From Aeromonas jandaei (GTDB lineage Bacteria; Pseudomonadota; Gammaproteobacteria; Enterobacterales; Aeromonadaceae): a DNA stretch of 64,000 nt. Made by a program: the position numbers and the translations under genes. The number at the start of each line of letters is the position of its first letter. Positions within the stretch are counted from its first letter, which is position 1. The stretch spans positions 1,890,001 to 1,954,000 of the forward strand of contig NZ_CP149571.1 of assembly GCF_037890695.1 (NCBI RefSeq), given 5' to 3'. Below the pieces are notes generated by a model. That model made no database searches. It saw nothing but the letters and a program-made list of their open reading frames with translations, and had not been told where the DNA came from. Shown here in pieces: positions 37,031-48,351 of the stretch.

Positions 37031-37912
37031 ATGGCAAACATTTCTGCCGCCCTGGTAAAAGAACTGCGCGAGCGCACCGCCGCTGGCATGATGGATTGCA
37101 AAAAAGCACTGGAAGAAGCTGCTGGTGATATCGAGCTGGCAATTGAGAACATGCGTAAATCCGGTCAGGCCAAAGCCGCCAAGAAAGCTGGCCGTATCGC
37201 CGCTGAAGGTGTGATCTTCGCCCGTACCGAAGGCAACGTTGCCGTCATGATCGAGCTGAACTGCGAGACTGACTTCGTTTCCAAGGATGCCGGTTTCCTG
37301 GCCATGGGTCAGAAGATCGTCGAGATCGCTGCTACCCAGAAGATTGCTGACGTTGACGCGCTGAAAGCCGCTGACTTCGGCAACGGTGAGTCCGTAGAGC
37401 TGACCATCACCAACCTGATCGCCAAGATCGGTGAGAACATGAACCTGCGTCGCGTGATGCTGGTTGAAGGTGACAACCTGGGTACCTACGTTCACGGTTC
37501 CCGCATTGGTGTTATCACCAAGCTGACTGGCGGTACCGACGAGCTGGCCAAAGATCTGGCCATGCACGTAGCTGCCAACAGCCCGCAGTTCGTCAAGCCG
37601 GAAGATGTTTCCGCTGACGTCGTTGCCAAAGAGCGCGAAATCCAGATCGACATCGCCATCAACTCCGGCAAGCCGAAAGAGATCGCCGAGAAGATGGTTG
37701 AAGGCCGCATGAAGAAGTTCACCGGTGAGGTTTCCCTGACTGGTCAGCCGTTCGTGAAAGATCCTTCCATGACCGTTGCCGAGCTGCTGAAGAAAGAAGG
37801 CGCTGACGTTGTCTCCTTCACCCGTTTCGAAGTGGGCGAAGGCATCGAGAAGCAAGAGACCGATTTCGCTGCTGAAGTTGCAGCTCAAATCGCGGCCGCT
37901 CAGAAGGCTTAA
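37031..37912 (+). CDS. tsf: Translation elongation factor Ts
   Basis: 293 residues; start ATG 37031. It is the GDP/GTP exchange factor of EF-Tu. The N-terminal UBA-like domain ([20 protein letters not shown]) and the EF-Tu contact [12 protein letters not shown] (with the TDFV motif) are intact. Strong codon bias. Follows rpsB by 104 bp. Confidence 0.98.
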   Translation: MANISAALVKELRERTAAGMMDCKKALEEAAGDIELAIENMRKSGQAKAAKKAGRIAAEGVIFARTEGNVAVMIELNCETDFVSKDAGFLAMGQKIVEIAATQKIADVDALKAADFGNGESVELTITNLIAKIGENMNLRRVMLVEGDNLGTYVHGSRIGVITKLTGGTDELAKDLAMHVAANSPQFVKPEDVSADVVAKEREIQIDIAINSGKPKEIAEKMVEGRMKKFTGEVSLTGQPFVKDPSMTVAELLKKEGADVVSFTRFEVGEGIEKQETDFAAEVAAQIAAAQKA

Positions 37913-37935
37913 TCGAACCGGTTTTTCCGTTTCCC

Positions 37936-37966
37936 CAGACCGCGACTTATGTCGCGGTCTTTATAT
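37936..37966 (+). terminator. Terminator between tsf and pyrH
   Basis: GACCGCGAC (37938-37946) / GTCGCGGTC (37951-37959), TTAT loop, then TTTAT. Confidence 0.82.
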
Positions 37967-37983
37967 GACCAGGAATCAGTGAC

Positions 37984-38718
37984 ATGAGTACCAATCCCAA
38001 ACCTGCATACAGACGTGTTCTTCTGAAGTTGAGTGGTGAAGCCCTGCAAGGCGCCGAGGGTTTCGGCATTGATCCGGCGGTGTTGGATCGGATGGCCCAA
38101 GAGATCAAGGAGCTGGTTGAGTTGGGTGTTCAGGTCGGTCTGGTCATCGGTGGCGGCAACCTGTTCCGTGGTGCCGGTCTTGCCAAAGCGGGTATGAACC
38201 GCGTGGTGGGCGACCACATGGGTATGCTGGCAACCGTGATGAACGGTCTGGCCATGCGTGATGCCCTGCATCGTGCTTATGTGAATGCCCGTCTGATGTC
38301 TGCCATCTCCCTGCAGGGGATCTGTGACTCCTACGTCTGGGCCGAAGCCATCAGCCAGCTGCGTGCAGGCAAAGTGGTGATCTTCTCTGCCGGTACTGGC
38401 AACCCCTTCTTCACTACCGATTCTGCGGCCTGTCTGCGCGGGATCGAAATCGAAGCCGACGTGGTGCTGAAAGCCACCAAGGTTGATGGTGTATACAACG
38501 AAGATCCGGTCAAGAATCCGGATGCCGTGCTGTACCATGAATTGAGTTATGATGAAGTTCTTGAAAAAGAGCTCAAGGTGATGGATCTTGCTGCCTTTAC
38601 TCTGGCACGTGACCATGATCTGCCGATCCGCGTGTTCAACATGAACAAACCGGGTGCCCTGCGCCGGGTTATCATGGGTGAGCCGGAAGGTACCCTGATC
38701 CATCACGTCAGCAAATAA
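37984..38718 (+). CDS. pyrH: UMP kinase
   Basis: 244 residues (E. coli 241). An amino-acid-kinase-fold enzyme that makes UDP from UMP, hexameric and GTP-activated. N-terminal [11 protein letters not shown], phosphate loop [14 protein letters not shown], and the C-terminal [16 protein letters not shown] are typical. It lies before frr in the usual order (49 bp). Confidence 0.97.
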   Translation: MSTNPKPAYRRVLLKLSGEALQGAEGFGIDPAVLDRMAQEIKELVELGVQVGLVIGGGNLFRGAGLAKAGMNRVVGDHMGMLATVMNGLAMRDALHRAYVNARLMSAISLQGICDSYVWAEAISQLRAGKVVIFSAGTGNPFFTTDSAACLRGIEIEADVVLKATKVDGVYNEDPVKNPDAVLYHELSYDEVLEKELKVMDLAAFTLARDHDLPIRVFNMNKPGALRRVIMGEPEGTLIHHVSK

Positions 38719-38766
38719 GATAGATGCGAGCCGCGCGGCGGCTCGTTCGCCAAAAGGAAAACCGCT

Positions 38767-39324
38767 GTGATCAACGAGATTAAAAACGACGCCAAGGAGC
38801 GCATGGGCAAGAGTGTCGAGTCACTCAAGACCCAGATGTCCAAGATCCGTACCGGCCGTGCTCACCCGAGCCTGCTCGACGGTATCCAGGTTGAGTACTA
38901 CGGTGCGGCCACTCCGCTGAAGCAGCTGGCCAACGTAGTAGCCGAAGACTCTCGCACCCTCTCCATCTCCGTATTTGACCGCTCCATGATCCAGGCGGTA
39001 GAGAAAGCGATCCTGACTTCCGATCTGGGTCTGAACCCCTCCAGCAACGGCCAGAGCCTGCGTGTGCCGCTGCCGCCGCTGACCGAAGAGCGTCGCCGTG
39101 ACCTGACCAAGGTGGTTCGTGGTGAAGCGGAAAACGCTCGTGTTGCCGTGCGCAACATCCGTCGCGATGCCAACGCCGATCTGAAAGCGCTGCTGAAGGA
39201 CAAAGAGATCTCCGAAGACGACGACCGTCGCGCTCAGGAAGAGATCCAGAAACTGACCGACTCCTTCATCAAGCTGGTCGATGAGGCCCTTGCTGCAAAG
39301 GAGAAGGAGCTAATGGAAATCTAA
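38767..39324 (+). CDS. frr: Ribosome recycling factor
   Basis: 185 residues, the exact E. coli length. The start codon is GTG 38767 ([20 protein letters not shown]) with AAGGA about 9 nt upstream; no ATG fits. Domain I helices ([20 protein letters not shown]) and the [18 protein letters not shown] segment are intact. It splits post-termination ribosomes with EF-G. Confidence 0.97.
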   Translation: MINEIKNDAKERMGKSVESLKTQMSKIRTGRAHPSLLDGIQVEYYGAATPLKQLANVVAEDSRTLSISVFDRSMIQAVEKAILTSDLGLNPSSNGQSLRVPLPPLTEERRRDLTKVVRGEAENARVAVRNIRRDANADLKALLKDKEISEDDDRRAQEEIQKLTDSFIKLVDEALAAKEKELMEI

Positions 39325-39343
39325 GCGCCTGAAAGGTATATTA

Positions 39344-39380
39344 CGAGCGCCGTGTAGTGCCCCTGCACGGCGCTTTTGTC
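39344..39380 (+). terminator. Hairpin between frr and uppS
   Basis: AGCGCCGTG (39346-39354) / CACGGCGCT (39366-39374), loop of 11, then TTTTG. Confidence 0.78.
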
Positions 39381-39396
39381 TTTGTGGGAGAAAACC

Positions 39397-40173
39397 ATGT
39401 CGCTTTTGGCTGCGTTGGGTGATTGCGCCAACACCTCTTTGCCCCGTCACGTCGCCATCATCATGGATGGCAACGGCCGCTGGGCCCTGAACCGTGGCAA
39501 GATGCGGGTCTATGGGCACAAGGCTGGCGTCAAGTCGGTGCGTGAGGCGGTGACCTTTGCCGCCCGGGCCAAGATCGAAGCATTGACCCTGTTCGCCTTC
39601 TCCAGCGAGAACTGGCGTCGCCCGGAAGGGGAGGTCAGTGCCTTGATGGAGCTCTTCATTACCGTGCTGGGCCGTGAGGTGAGCAAGCTTCACAGCAACG
39701 GCATCCGGCTCAAGGTGATCGGTGATACCGCCCGCTTCAGCGAGCGGCTGCAGGCCAAGATCGCCAAGGCGGAAGCGCTGACCGCCAACAACAAGGGTTT
39801 GACCCTGAACATTGCGGCCAACTATGGCGGCCAGTGGGATATCGCCCAGGCGGCCCGCAAGCTGGCCACTGCCGTGGCGGCCGGTGAATTGTCAGCCGAC
39901 CAGATTGATGAGTCCATGCTTGGCCGCGAGGTATGCATGGCCGATCTGCCCCCGGTGGATCTTCTGATCCGTACCGGTGGTGACCATCGCATCAGCAATT
40001 TTGTTTTATGGCAGCTCGCCTATGCCGAGCTCTACTTTACCCCGGTGTTGTGGCCCGATTTCAACGAGGCCGAGTTCAGTGAGGCCGTTGCCTCCTTTGT
40101 TGCCCGCGAACGCCGCTTCGGCTGCACGGGTGAACAGATCCGGGAATTGATCGCCGAGCAGCAGACCGGCTAA
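39397..40173 (+). CDS. uppS: Undecaprenyl diphosphate synthase
   Basis: 258 residues (E. coli 253). ATG 39397 has GGGAG seven bases upstream; an in-frame TTG at 39376 is less likely. It is the cis-prenyltransferase that makes the C55 lipid carrier for peptidoglycan and O-antigen. Motifs: [14 protein letters not shown] (catalytic Asp), FSSENWRRP and [20 protein letters not shown]. It begins the isoprenoid-phospholipid-OMP part of the cluster. Confidence 0.97.
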   Translation: MSLLAALGDCANTSLPRHVAIIMDGNGRWALNRGKMRVYGHKAGVKSVREAVTFAARAKIEALTLFAFSSENWRRPEGEVSALMELFITVLGREVSKLHSNGIRLKVIGDTARFSERLQAKIAKAEALTANNKGLTLNIAANYGGQWDIAQAARKLATAVAAGELSADQIDESMLGREVCMADLPPVDLLIRTGGDHRISNFVLWQLAYAELYFTPVLWPDFNEAEFSEAVASFVARERRFGCTGEQIRELIAEQQTG

Positions 40174-40200
40174 ACCCCGCTCCCAAGAGAGAGGTTTCTT

Positions 40201-41058
40201 TTGCTAAAACAACGAATTATTACTGCTTTGATGTTGATCCCCCTGGTATTGGGGGCGCTTTTCTTTCTGCCATTGAAGTTTTTTGCCCTGTTGGCTGCGC
40301 TGGTCTTTTTGCTGGCCAGCCGTGAATGGAGCGGCTTTGTCTCTGCCGCCCCGCAACAATGGTTACCCATCGTATTCTGCCTGCTGCTCGGGGCCAGCCT
40401 GTTCTGGCTGCCGGTGGAGCAGCTCTGGACGCCTCATCTGCATCCGCTGGTGATGGGCGTACTCTGGACCGCTGTCAGCTGGTGGCTGCTCGGCTTGCTG
40501 CTGGTGCTGCGCTATCCGCAAAGCGCCAAGCTGTGGAAAGAGTCGGTCTGGCTCAAGTCCCTGTTTGGTCTGGTGACTCTGGTTCCCTTCTTCTGGTCAC
40601 TGGTGGCCATCCGTGGTTACAACTTCTATCACGACCCCATGATGGGGGCCTGGATCCTGCTGTTCGTCATGGGTCTGGTCTGGGCGGCAGATTCTGGCGC
40701 GTATTTTTTCGGCAAGGCGTTCGGCAAACACAAGCTGGCACCGGCTGTGAGCCCCGGTAAAACCATCGAAGGGATGTGTGGCGGCCTCTTTACTGCCAGC
40801 CTGCTGGCGGTGGGTGTGACCTGGTTCATGGGTTTTGTGCCAGCCAAGATGGGGATCGTGCTGTTCTGCTCGCTGCTGGCGGTGCTCGCCTCGGTACTCG
40901 GCGATCTGACCGAGAGCATGTTCAAGCGTGAAGCGGGCATCAAGGATTCCGGCTCTCTGCTGCCTGGCCATGGCGGCATCCTCGACCGGATCGACAGCCT
41001 GACGGCCGCCCTGCCGGTGTTCCTGCTCAGTTATCTGCTACTCAGCCAGGAGTTCTGA
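40201..41058 (+). CDS. cdsA: Phosphatidate cytidylyltransferase
   Basis: 285 residues, start TTG 40201 (GAGAGAGG upstream; E. coli cdsA also uses a non-ATG start). About eight membrane helices. Signature near the C-terminus: [20 protein letters not shown], then [15 protein letters not shown]. It makes CDP-diacylglycerol, the common phospholipid precursor. The stop overlaps the dxr ATG (TGATG). Confidence 0.96.
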   Translation: MLKQRIITALMLIPLVLGALFFLPLKFFALLAALVFLLASREWSGFVSAAPQQWLPIVFCLLLGASLFWLPVEQLWTPHLHPLVMGVLWTAVSWWLLGLLLVLRYPQSAKLWKESVWLKSLFGLVTLVPFFWSLVAIRGYNFYHDPMMGAWILLFVMGLVWAADSGAYFFGKAFGKHKLAPAVSPGKTIEGMCGGLFTASLLAVGVTWFMGFVPAKMGIVLFCSLLAVLASVLGDLTESMFKREAGIKDSGSLLPGHGGILDRIDSLTAALPVFLLSYLLLSQEF

Positions 41059-42254
41059 TGCACAAGTCTCTGGTTATTCTGGGAGCGTCCGGCTCCATTG
41101 GTCAGAGTACCCTGAAGGTGCTGCGCCACAACCCGGGCAGTTGGCAAGTGCTGGCGTTGACCGCCGCCCGCAACGTGGATGCCATGTTGCGGGATTGTCT
41201 CGAATTCTCCCCCCGTTTTGCGGTGATGGTCGATGGGGTGGCCGCCCGTGAGTTGGCTGCTCGTCTGCAAGCGCACGGCAGTGCGACCAGAGTCATGTCT
41301 GGTGCCGCCGCTCTGTGCGACGTAGCCGCTCACCCCGATGCTCATAGTGTAATGGCTGCCATCGTCGGTGCGGCCGGACTCGCGCCCACCATGGCAGCGG
41401 TACGTGCCGGCAAGCGCATTCTGCTGGCCAACAAGGAGGCGCTGGTGATGTCCGGTGCCTTCTTCATGGAGGCTGTACGTGAACATGGTGCCGAGCTGCT
41501 GCCTATCGACAGCGAACATAATGCAATCTTCCAGTGCCTGCCGACCGAGGTGCAGCGCCAACCCGGTTTCTGCGATCTGGCGGCGGCGGGGATCAGCAAG
41601 ATCCTGCTGACCGGTTCCGGTGGCCCGTTCCGTTATACCGAGGTTGACGAGCTGGCCCATGTCACGCCGGCACAAGCCATCGCTCACCCCAACTGGTCGA
41701 TGGGGGCCAAGATTTCGGTCGACTCCGCCACCATGATGAACAAGGGGCTGGAGTATATCGAGGCGCGCTGGCTGTTCAATGCGGCGCCCGAGCAGATCCA
41801 GGTGGTGATCCACCCGCAGTCGGTGATCCACTCCATGGTGCAGTACAAGGATGGCTCCGTGCTGGCCCAGCTCGGCAACCCCGATATGTGCACTCCTATC
41901 GCCCACGCGCTGGCCTATCCCAATCGCATCCCTTCCAGCGTGGAACCTTTGGATTTCTTCAGTGTCGGAGAGTTCAGCTTTATCCGGCCTGATTACGATC
42001 GCTATCCCTGCCTGGCGCTGGCCATCAATGCCTGCCACAAGGGGCAGGCAGCGACTACTGCGCTCAATGCGGCCAATGAAGAGGCAGTTGCTGCCTTCCT
42101 GGCCGAGCGGATTGGCTTTATGGATATTGCCCGGATCAACGAGGCGGTGATGCTGGCGCTGGAGAGCAGTGCCGTGAGCTCCCTCGAGGATCTGTTTGCC
42201 CTGGATGGCGTAGCGCGTGCCCGTGCTCGCCACCTGATTGAGGAGCTTGGCTGA
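41058..42254 (+). CDS. dxr: 1-deoxy-D-xylulose 5-phosphate reductoisomerase
   Basis: 398 residues (E. coli 398). It is the second step of the MEP isoprenoid pathway, the target of fosmidomycin. NADPH site [20 protein letters not shown]; metal and substrate residues in [12 protein letters not shown] and [30 protein letters not shown]. Overlaps both neighbours by 1 bp (TGATG), indicating coupling with cdsA and rseP. Confidence 0.97.
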   Translation: MHKSLVILGASGSIGQSTLKVLRHNPGSWQVLALTAARNVDAMLRDCLEFSPRFAVMVDGVAARELAARLQAHGSATRVMSGAAALCDVAAHPDAHSVMAAIVGAAGLAPTMAAVRAGKRILLANKEALVMSGAFFMEAVREHGAELLPIDSEHNAIFQCLPTEVQRQPGFCDLAAAGISKILLTGSGGPFRYTEVDELAHVTPAQAIAHPNWSMGAKISVDSATMMNKGLEYIEARWLFNAAPEQIQVVIHPQSVIHSMVQYKDGSVLAQLGNPDMCTPIAHALAYPNRIPSSVEPLDFFSVGEFSFIRPDYDRYPCLALAINACHKGQAATTALNAANEEAVAAFLAERIGFMDIARINEAVMLALESSAVSSLEDLFALDGVARARARHLIEELG

Positions 42255-43606
42255 TGGGCGGTGTGTTGTGGAATATCGGGGCCTTTGTCGTTGCCCTTGG
42301 CCTGCTGGTCGCGGTACACGAGTTTGGCCACTTCTGGGTTGCCCGCCGTTGCGGGGTAAAGGTTGAGCGTTTCTCTATCGGTTTTGGCAAGGCGATCTGG
42401 CGTCATCTTGGCAAGGACGGCACCGAATACGTGCTGGCCCTGATCCCGCTGGGTGGCTACGTCAAGATGCTGGATGGCCGGGTGGATGAGCTCAAACCCG
42501 GTGACGAGCAGTACGCCTTCAATCACAAATCGGTATGGGCCCGGATGGCCATCGTTGCGGCTGGCCCCATGGCCAACTTCGTCTTTGCCCTGTTTGCCCT
42601 CTGGCTGATGTTCATGATCGGTGTGCCGGCGGTAAAACCGGTGATTGGCGAGGTGCGCCCTGCGTCCATCGTGGCCGAGGCGGGTATCCAGCCGGGCATG
42701 GAGATTGTCGGGGTCGGTGATGAGCAGACCGGCGACTGGGAGAGCGTCACTTATGCCCTGCTGAGCCATCTGGGCGATCAGTCGGTCCCCCTCAAGGTGA
42801 AAGCCCCCCAGACCAGCTATGCCACCGACAAGAATCTGTCGCTGGACAACTGGAAGTTTGATCCGGACCGGGAATCCCCGATTGGCAGCTTGGGGATCGT
42901 GCCCCTTGGTGGCAAGGTATTGCCAGTGGTGTCGGCCGTGGTAGCCAAGAGTGCCAGTGAAAAGGCGGGTTTGCAGGTTGGTGATCGCATCAAGCGGGTC
43001 GGCGAGCAGGAGATCACCGAGTGGGCCCAGTTCGTCGAGCTGGTGCAGCAGGCACCGGGTGCACCGCTGCAGGTTGTGGTCGAGCGCAACAACCGCGACC
43101 TTGATGTGACCCTGACCCCGGATACCAGAAAGGTGCAGGGCAAACTGGTTGGTTTTGTCGGTCTCTCGCCGCAACTGGTTCCATTACCGGATGAATACCG
43201 AATTCTGTTACAGTATGGCCCTTTGCAGGCCCTGTGGCAGGGAGCCCAGAAGACCTGGAGCCTGATCACGCTCACCTTTGACATGATCGGCAAGCTGGTT
43301 GCTGGCATAGTGTCGCTGGATAACCTGAGCGGCCCCATCTCCATTGCCAAGGGGGCGGGCAGCAGTGCCGACTATGGTCTGGTCTATTTCTTGAGTTTTC
43401 TGGCGCTGATCAGCGTCAACCTGGGGATCATCAACCTGTTCCCCCTGCCGGTGCTCGATGGTGGCCATCTGGTCTATTTCCTTATCGAAGCGGTCACTGG
43501 CAAACCGGTGTCGGAGAGAATTCAGGAAGTGGGTTTCAGGATCGGTGCCGCCATTCTGATGTTATTGATGGGCATTGCGCTGTTTAACGATTTCGCTCGC
43601 CTCTGA
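42254..43606 (+). CDS. rseP: Site-2 protease RseP
   Basis: 450 residues (E. coli 450). Inner-membrane zinc metalloprotease that cuts RseA in the sigma-E stress pathway and trims signal peptides. The zinc motif HEFGH is in TM1 ([18 protein letters not shown]), two PDZ domains lie in the periplasm (about 115-300), and the LDG motif [16 protein letters not shown] is in TM3. It lies immediately before bamA, as in E. coli. Confidence 0.97.
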   Translation: MGGVLWNIGAFVVALGLLVAVHEFGHFWVARRCGVKVERFSIGFGKAIWRHLGKDGTEYVLALIPLGGYVKMLDGRVDELKPGDEQYAFNHKSVWARMAIVAAGPMANFVFALFALWLMFMIGVPAVKPVIGEVRPASIVAEAGIQPGMEIVGVGDEQTGDWESVTYALLSHLGDQSVPLKVKAPQTSYATDKNLSLDNWKFDPDRESPIGSLGIVPLGGKVLPVVSAVVAKSASEKAGLQVGDRIKRVGEQEITEWAQFVELVQQAPGAPLQVVVERNNRDLDVTLTPDTRKVQGKLVGFVGLSPQLVPLPDEYRILLQYGPLQALWQGAQKTWSLITLTFDMIGKLVAGIVSLDNLSGPISIAKGAGSSADYGLVYFLSFLALISVNLGIINLFPLPVLDGGHLVYFLIEAVTGKPVSERIQEVGFRIGAAILMLLMGIALFNDFARL

Positions 43607-43640
43607 GGCCAGAGCATCAACAAGGACACATAAGAACAAA

Positions 43641-46175
43641 ATGGCTGTTAAAAAAGCATTGGTGTTGAGTTGCCTGCTGGGCGCCAGTTTCCTGGCCCAG
43701 GCGGCCCCTGCCTCTTTTGTGGTGCAAGATATCCAGGTCGAAGGTTTGCAACGGGTGACCCTGGGTGCGGCACTGTTGAACCTGCCGATCCGGGTTGGCG
43801 ACTCTGTCGACTCCGTCGCATTGGCGAATGCCATCAAGAAGCTCTACTCCTCGGGCAACTTCGAGGATGTGAAAGTCTACCGTGATGGTCAGGTGCTGCA
43901 GGTGATGGTCAAGGAGCGTCCGACCATCTCCAGCATCGAGTTCTCCGGCAACAAGGATATCAAAGAGGAGCAGTTGACCCAGAGTCTGGAGTCCTCCGGC
44001 ATCCGTGTCGGCGACCCGCTGGATCGCACCGTGCTTACCTCCCTCGAAAAAGGGTTGGAAGATTTCTACTATGGCGTGGGCAAGTATTCCGCCAAGGTCA
44101 AGGCCATCGTCACTCCGCTGCCGCGCAACCGGGTTGATCTGAAGTTCACCTTTGTCGAAGGTCAGGCTGCCAAGATCCAGCAGATCAACATCGTCGGCAA
44201 CAGCGTCTTCCCGGAAGAGAAGCTGATTGCCCAGCTCTCCCTGCGTGACGAGGTGCCCTGGTGGAACTTCACTGCGGATCAGCGCTATCAGAAGCAGAAG
44301 CTGGCCGGTGATATTGAAACCCTGCGCTCCTACTACATGGACCGCGGTTATATCCGCTTCCAGCAGGAGTCCACCCAGGTCTCCATGACCCCGGACAAGA
44401 AGGGCGTTTACGTCACCCTCAATATCAAGGAAGGGGAGCAGTACAAGGTCTCCGGCGTCCAGCTCAAGGGCGATCTGATCGACCGCGGCGGCGAGATGAA
44501 GGGGCTGATCCCCATCGAAGCGGGCAGCACCTACTCTGCAAGCCAGGTCACCCACACCGAAGAGGTACTCTCCAAGTTCCTCGGTCGTTATGGTTACGCC
44601 TATCCGAAAGTGGTCACTTTCCCGCAGATCAACGACAAGACCAAGGAAGTCGAGCTCATCGTCAACGTCGAGCCAGGTCCGCGCGTCTATGTGCGCAACA
44701 TCAACTTCACCGGCAACGCCACCACCGAAGATCAGGTGCTGCGCCGCGAGATGCGTCAGATGGAGGGCACCTGGCTCTCTTCCGACAACATCGAGCAATC
44801 CAAGAGCCGCCTCAACCGCCTTGGCTACTTCGAGAGTGTGGAAGTGGATACCAAGCGGGTGCCGGGCAACGAGGATCTGGTCGATCTCGACTTCAAGGTC
44901 AAAGAGCAGCCAGCCGGCTCAATCAACGCGGGGGTGGGCTACGGTACCGAATCGGGCCTGAGCCTGCAGGCGGGGATCTCCCAGGACAACTTCATGGGAA
45001 CCGGCAAGCGGGTTGCCATCAACGCCAGTACCAACGACTACTCCAAGAACGTCGATTTGAGCTACAACGACCCTTACTTCACCGTCGATGGCGTCAGCTT
45101 GGGTGGCCGGGTCTACTACAACCAGTTCCGCGCCGATGATGCGGATATTGTCTCCTATGAGAATGAGACCTTCGGTTTCCGGCTCTCCAGCGGCTTCCCG
45201 GTTAACGAGTTCAATCGGCTCGACTTCAGTACCGGTGTCGAGAGTACCAAACTGAGCCGTCCGTCGTTCAATGCTCAAAATTATGAGCAGTGCTTGAGAG
45301 ATAATGAGAGTAATCCTGACTACTGCTGGGATCAGTGGAACGACAACCGCCAGTCGGTGCAGATGGATCAGTTCTGGAACCTCTACTCGCAGGATGGCTC
45401 CAACCTCGACTTCGTGACCGTCGATGTGACCGCAGGCTGGACCCGCTCCACCCTGAACAAGGGGATGTTCCCGACTGCCGGTGATCGCCAGCGGGTCAAC
45501 GCCAAGGTGACCGTGCCGGGCATGGAGCTGCAGTACTACAAGCTCTCCGCCGAAGATGCCCACTACTTCCCGCTCGATGCGGATCACAATTGGGTAATGA
45601 TCGGCAAGGGGCGTGTCTCCTACGGCAATGGCTATGGCAATGACTCCATGCTCCCCTTCTTCGAAAACTACTACGCCGGTGGTTTCGATACGGTGCGTGG
45701 CTTCAAGAGCAATACCATCGGTCCCAAGGCGATCTACAAGGTCTATAACAAGCCAACTGTTGCTGGACAAAGTCCGACTTGTCAGACAAATGCTGACGGT
45801 TCTTGCTTGTACGAAGGTTCCGATACCTCGGTCGGCGGCAACGCTCTGGCAGTGGCCTCGTTCGAACTGGTCTTCCCGACTCCGTTCGTCTCCGAGACCT
45901 ATCGTCCGCAGATCCGCTCTACCGCCTTTATTGATGCCGGTACTGTCTGGAGCACTGATTTTGCCAATGGTGCCTACCCCTGTGCTTCCGGGGCGGATTG
46001 CAACTACTTGAGCCAGGACTACTCCAGCCCGGGTAACATCCGGGTCTCTGCCGGTGTCTCCCTACAGTGGCTCTCGCCGATGGGCCCGCTGGTATTCGCA
46101 CTGGCCAAGCCGATCAAGAAATATGAGGGTGACCGTACCGAGTTCTTCTCGTTCAACATCGGCCGTACCTTCTGA
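43641..46175 (+). CDS. bamA: Outer membrane protein assembly factor BamA
   Basis: 844 residues (E. coli 810), ATG 43641. Signal peptide [20 protein letters not shown]..., five POTRA domains (about 24-425), then a 16-strand barrel. The conserved VRGF of loop 6 is in [12 protein letters not shown]. It ends FNIGRTF with the C-terminal aromatic signal. Extra length lies in surface loops that carry three close Cys pairs ([28 protein letters not shown]). The DNA encoding the first two loops is visibly more AT-rich than the flanks. Essential for outer-membrane protein insertion. Confidence 0.97.
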   Translation: MAVKKALVLSCLLGASFLAQAAPASFVVQDIQVEGLQRVTLGAALLNLPIRVGDSVDSVALANAIKKLYSSGNFEDVKVYRDGQVLQVMVKERPTISSIEFSGNKDIKEEQLTQSLESSGIRVGDPLDRTVLTSLEKGLEDFYYGVGKYSAKVKAIVTPLPRNRVDLKFTFVEGQAAKIQQINIVGNSVFPEEKLIAQLSLRDEVPWWNFTADQRYQKQKLAGDIETLRSYYMDRGYIRFQQESTQVSMTPDKKGVYVTLNIKEGEQYKVSGVQLKGDLIDRGGEMKGLIPIEAGSTYSASQVTHTEEVLSKFLGRYGYAYPKVVTFPQINDKTKEVELIVNVEPGPRVYVRNINFTGNATTEDQVLRREMRQMEGTWLSSDNIEQSKSRLNRLGYFESVEVDTKRVPGNEDLVDLDFKVKEQPAGSINAGVGYGTESGLSLQAGISQDNFMGTGKRVAINASTNDYSKNVDLSYNDPYFTVDGVSLGGRVYYNQFRADDADIVSYENETFGFRLSSGFPVNEFNRLDFSTGVESTKLSRPSFNAQNYEQCLRDNESNPDYCWDQWNDNRQSVQMDQFWNLYSQDGSNLDFVTVDVTAGWTRSTLNKGMFPTAGDRQRVNAKVTVPGMELQYYKLSAEDAHYFPLDADHNWVMIGKGRVSYGNGYGNDSMLPFFENYYAGGFDTVRGFKSNTIGPKAIYKVYNKPTVAGQSPTCQTNADGSCLYEGSDTSVGGNALAVASFELVFPTPFVSETYRPQIRSTAFIDAGTVWSTDFANGAYPCASGADCNYLSQDYSSPGNIRVSAGVSLQWLSPMGPLVFALAKPIKKYEGDRTEFFSFNIGRTF

Positions 46176-46183
46176 TGAGTGTT

Positions 46184-46210
46184 TCACCCCCACCCATGCG
46201 GTGGGGGTAT
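46184..46210 (+). terminator. Hairpin between bamA and skp
   Basis: ACCCCCACC (46186-46194) / GGTGGGGGT (46200-46208), loop of 5. It has no good T-run, so it may stabilise the bamA 3' end rather than stop transcription. Confidence 0.5.
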
Positions 46211-46324
46211 TCAATGATGGGACGCGCAGCTTGCGTGCCTCACCAGGTAACAAGACGGTGTCAATGCCGCTTGCATAATCGGGTAAATCAGGTAGCCCTC
46301 GCCATGAGGGAACAAGGAGTAAGT

Positions 46325-46837
46325 GTGAATAAAGCGTTGAAAGTAGCTGGTTTGAGCTTTGCACTGATGGCTGCCGGCATGGGTTCTGCCTTCGCTGAGA
46401 CCAAGATTGCCGTGGTCGACATGGGCGAAGTTTTCCAAAAGCTGCCCCAGCGTGAAGCCGTTGCCGCCAAGCTGAAAGGCGAATTCGAGCCGCGCATGCG
46501 CGAGCTGCAGAAGCTGGAACAGGAAGGCCAGAAGCTGGTCGAGAAGTTCCGCAAGGATGAAGCCTTCATGAGCGCCGAGCAGAAGAAGCAGAGCCAGGAG
46601 AAGCTGGCCAAGCTGCAGATGGAGTTCAACCAGAAGCGCCAGGCATTCGAGCAGGACAATGGCCGTCGTCAGTCTGAAGAGCGCAACAAGATCCTGACCA
46701 AGGTGCAAGCTGCCATCGACTCCATCGCCAAGAGCAATGGTTACGATCTGGTGCTGGAGCGTAACGCCGCCCCGTATGCCGCCAGCAAGCTGGACATCTC
46801 CGGCCAGGTTATTTCTCAGGTAAGCAAGAGCAACTAA
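46325..46837 (+). CDS. skp: Periplasmic chaperone Skp (OmpH)
   Basis: 170 residues (E. coli 161). The GTG at 46325 is chosen because AAGGAG (46314-46319) is 5 nt upstream and the signal peptide then starts cleanly (MNKALKVAGLSFALMAAGMG..., cleavage after FAE or AFA). The mature protein is a long charged coiled coil (about 40-130), the tentacle arms of the trimer. It carries unfolded OMPs to the Bam complex. Confidence 0.95.
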   Translation: MNKALKVAGLSFALMAAGMGSAFAETKIAVVDMGEVFQKLPQREAVAAKLKGEFEPRMRELQKLEQEGQKLVEKFRKDEAFMSAEQKKQSQEKLAKLQMEFNQKRQAFEQDNGRRQSEERNKILTKVQAAIDSIAKSNGYDLVLERNAAPYAASKLDISGQVISQVSKSN

Positions 46838-46840
46838 TTG

Positions 46841-47860
46841 ATGGCATTTACTCTCGCACAGCTGGCCCAGCAACTGGGGGCCCAGGTCCATGGCGACGGA
46901 ACCCTGGAAATCCGCAAGGTAGCGACACTGGAAAAGGCCGGGGAGGGTGAGATTACCTTCCTGTCCAACAAGAAGTACCGCTCTTATCTGGAGCAGAGCA
47001 AGGCGACTGCCGTGCTTATTACAGAAGCGGATCTCCCTTTTTGTCCCACCAATGCGCTGGTGCTCAAGGATCCCTACGTGGGTTTTGCCCGGGTAGCCCA
47101 ACTGCTGGACACCACCCCGCAGCCGGCCATGGATATCCATCCGAGTGCCGTCATCGCGGCCGACGTCCAGCTGGGCGAGAGAGTGGCCATCGGTGCCAAT
47201 GCAGTGATCGAATCCGGCGTTGTGCTGGGTGACGATGTCCGCATTGGCCCGGGTTGTTTCGTTGGCAAGAATACCCGGCTGGGAGCCCGCTCCCGGCTGT
47301 GGGCCAACGTCACCCTCTATCACAATGTGACTATGGGTACCGACTGTCTGGTTCAATCCGGTACAGTGATCGGTGCCGATGGGTTCGGTTATGCCAACGA
47401 GCGTGGCGAGTGGATCAAGATCCCCCAGCTCGGTGGCGTGACCATTGGCAACCGGGTCGAGATCGGTGCCTGCACCACCATCGACCGCGGTGCGCTGGAA
47501 GATACCCGCATCGCTGACAACGTCATCATCGACAACCAGTGCCAGATCGCCCACAACGTCGAGATCGGCTACGGCACCGCCGTGGCGGGCTCCACCGTGA
47601 TGGCAGGTAGTCTCAAGGTCGGCAAATACTGTATCATTGGCGGCGCTTCCGTCTTTAACGGGCATATGGAGATCTGTGACCAGGCCACCGTTACCGGTAT
47701 GGCCATGGTGATGCGACCCATTACCGAGCCCGGTGTCTACTCTTCCGGCATCCCTCTGCAAACCAATAAAGAGTGGCGCAAGACCGCCGCCCGGGTGATG
47801 CGTATCGAAGAGATGCACAAGCGGTTAAGCAAGCTTGAGAAGAAGCTGGATCAAGAATAA
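46841..47860 (+). CDS. lpxD: UDP-3-O-acyl-glucosamine N-acyltransferase
   Basis: 339 residues (E. coli 341). The ATG at 46841 follows a TTG codon read in frame; the true start could be either, and translation is probably coupled to skp (3 bp gap). It has an N-terminal uridine-binding domain and left-handed beta-helix repeats (about 100-300). Catalytic His lies in [12 protein letters not shown]. It adds the N-linked 3-hydroxyacyl chain to lipid A precursor. Confidence 0.96.
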   Translation: MAFTLAQLAQQLGAQVHGDGTLEIRKVATLEKAGEGEITFLSNKKYRSYLEQSKATAVLITEADLPFCPTNALVLKDPYVGFARVAQLLDTTPQPAMDIHPSAVIAADVQLGERVAIGANAVIESGVVLGDDVRIGPGCFVGKNTRLGARSRLWANVTLYHNVTMGTDCLVQSGTVIGADGFGYANERGEWIKIPQLGGVTIGNRVEIGACTTIDRGALEDTRIADNVIIDNQCQIAHNVEIGYGTAVAGSTVMAGSLKVGKYCIIGGASVFNGHMEICDQATVTGMAMVMRPITEPGVYSSGIPLQTNKEWRKTAARVMRIEEMHKRLSKLEKKLDQE

Positions 47861-47884
47861 TCACGATTGGTATAGGGTACTGTT

Positions 47885-48346
47885 TTGACTACTGAAAAGA
47901 AGAGCCTGGGCATCCAGGAAATCATGGATCTGCTGCCCCACCGTTATCCGTTCCTGATGGTGGATCGTGTAGACGACTACGAGATCAGCGATGAGCGCAA
48001 AACCCTGCGCGCCATCAAGAACGTTTCTTTCAACGAGCCGATCTTCCAGGGGCACTTCCCGGCCAAGCCGGTGTTCCCGGGCGTACTGATCCTGGAAGCG
48101 ATGGCGCAGGCCACCGGTATCCTGGCCTTTACCATGGTGGGCAAGCCGTCCCCCAATGAACTCTATTACTTTGCCTCAATCGACAACGCTCGCTTCAAGC
48201 GTCCGGTCGGCCCCGGTGACCAGCTGGTGCTCGACGTGGAGTTCCTGAAAGAGCGTCGCGGTATTGCCAAGTTCACCGGTGTCGCCACCGTCGACGGTGA
48301 AGTGGTCTGTACCGCCGAGCTGATGTGCGCCAAACGCGAGGTTTAA
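47885..48346 (+). CDS. fabZ: 3-hydroxyacyl-ACP dehydratase
   Basis: 153 residues (E. coli 151), start TTG 47885 ([20 protein letters not shown]), the same start codon as E. coli. Hot-dog fold; catalytic His and Glu in [13 protein letters not shown] and [11 protein letters not shown]. It supplies unsaturated or elongating acyl-ACP and competes with LpxA for 3-hydroxymyristoyl-ACP, which explains its place inside the lpx genes. Confidence 0.96.
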   Translation: MTTEKKSLGIQEIMDLLPHRYPFLMVDRVDDYEISDERKTLRAIKNVSFNEPIFQGHFPAKPVFPGVLILEAMAQATGILAFTMVGKPSPNELYYFASIDNARFKRPVGPGDQLVLDVEFLKERRGIAKFTGVATVDGEVVCTAELMCAKREV

Positions 48347-48351
48347 CACAC

